From Aerococcus sanguinicola (GTDB taxonomy: Bacteria > Bacillota > Bacilli > Lactobacillales > Aerococcaceae), in contig NZ_CP014160.1 of NCBI RefSeq assembly GCF_001543145.1, forward strand, positions 434,001-498,000: DNA of 64,000 bases. Direction: 5' to 3'. The stretch's first letter is position 1, and every line of letters begins with the position of its first letter. The position numbers and the translations under genes were made by a program. The notes under the pieces were generated by a model. The model made no database searches. It was not told where the DNA came from and saw nothing but the letters and a program-made list of their open reading frames with translations. Below are positions 63,601-64,000 of the stretch, piece by piece.

Positions 63601-63675
63601 GGTGTGAGCAAGAGCGGGTAGCTTTTAGTAAGTTGGAATGGTGCCAGTGTCTGATTTGCATACGGCAGTTCTGAA

Positions 63676-63925
63676 TGCAAATAGGCAGGCATCATTTTGC
63701 ATTTGGAGAGGCTGAGTGCAAATAGCAGCTATCATTTTGCATTCGGCGGCTCTGAGTGCAAATAGCAGCTATCATTTTGCATTTGGAGAGGCTGAGTGCA
63801 AATAGCAGCTATCATTTTGCATTCGGCGGCTCTGAGTGCAAATAGGCAGGCATCATTTTGCATTCAGCAGCTCTGAACGCAAATAACCGCTGTCATTTTG
63901 TATTCAGCAAGTCTGAGGGCAAATT
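63676..63925. repeat. 40-41-bp hairpin array, GCAAAT seed
   Basis: TGCAAATA at 63676, 63717, 63757, 63797 and 63837, then degenerate units to 63925, each with ATTTTGCATT about 20 bases on. 63926-64000 shows the beginning of another family II/III-like element and no gene. Confidence 0.85.
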
Positions 63926-64000
63926 GCTCAAGCCCAACTAGGCTATGGGGGCTAGCGGGAGAAATAAAGCTCTGGAGCAAAGAGGATAAGACTGCCTTTA

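Noticed and set aside
63459..63695. 78-residue minus-strand frame
   Set aside because: Covers the TGTGGG array and part of the GCAAAT array; composition is repeat-derived.

Overview
The window looks like a chromosomal segment of a mid-GC Gram-positive coccus of the Lactobacillales, and I would guess Aerococcaceae (Aerococcus-like). The reasons are YSIRK/LPXTG surface proteins with Rib-type repeats, the gene neighbourhood ylbG-pycA-ftsW-ylaN-typA, a pyruvate dehydrogenase operon, the mevalonate enzymes MvaA and MvaS, and an Fst-type toxin-antitoxin locus. The genus is an inference; the phylum-level call is firm. No rRNA, tRNA, insertion sequence with a transposase, prophage or CRISPR array was seen.

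Layout: 1-12805 carries two paralogous giant cell-wall adhesins on the minus strand (the first is cut by the left edge). 12806-14770 is non-coding apart from a 30-residue Fst-like toxin with its antisense RNA and a second, solitary copy of the antitoxin gene. 14770-24574 is a minus-strand housekeeping block (ylbG, pycA, ftsW, ylaN, typA, inositol-monophosphatase-like, UPF0223). 25470-30759 is pdhABCD, divergent from def. 32834-42176 holds an SDR oxidoreductase, a small membrane protein, coaBC, the ilvB-ilvN-ilvC-ilvA operon behind a leader-peptide attenuator, and an ABC ATPase; this block is bounded by a long imperfect inverted repeat. 43290-50628 holds rplY/ctc, thrC, mvaA, mvaS and an orphan amino-acid ABC ATPase. 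51884-58534 is a complete glucuronate-to-KDPG pathway (uxuA, uxuB, a HAD hydrolase, kdgA, kdgK, uxaC). 59103-63157 holds a tiny membrane protein, a PepV-like dipeptidase, a TraX-like membrane protein and a PepQ-like peptidase.

The most unusual aspect is between the genes. Almost every intergenic region is filled with structured repeats of several families: (I) a roughly 180-bp element with TGAGCA/TGCTCA ends, a long closing stem and two internal hairpins, whose stems differ between copies by compensatory changes; (II) roughly 115-bp long hairpins bounded by GGGTGTGAG and CCCGACTA, whose arms are nearly unrelated in sequence between copies but always self-complementary, often joined directly to a stop codon; (III) roughly 115-bp hairpins bounded by AAAAGTC and GACTTTTGTCACACTCT, one of them inserted inside a family I copy; (IV) tandem arrays of 40-42-bp units, each a small hairpin, where different stem seeds (CGGCAT, ACTGC, ACGGACA, GCAAAT, TGTGGG, TTGCGAA) share the same period and may follow each other without loss of register. 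I regard this set as the best candidate for an undescribed system.

Metabolically, glucuronate is split to pyruvate and glyceraldehyde-3-phosphate; pyruvate is carboxylated by PycA, oxidised to acetyl-CoA by PDH (feeding the mevalonate pathway) or condensed to acetolactate by IlvBN. CcpA-type cre-like sites near pdh/def and uxuA suggest carbon control, but they are matched by eye only.
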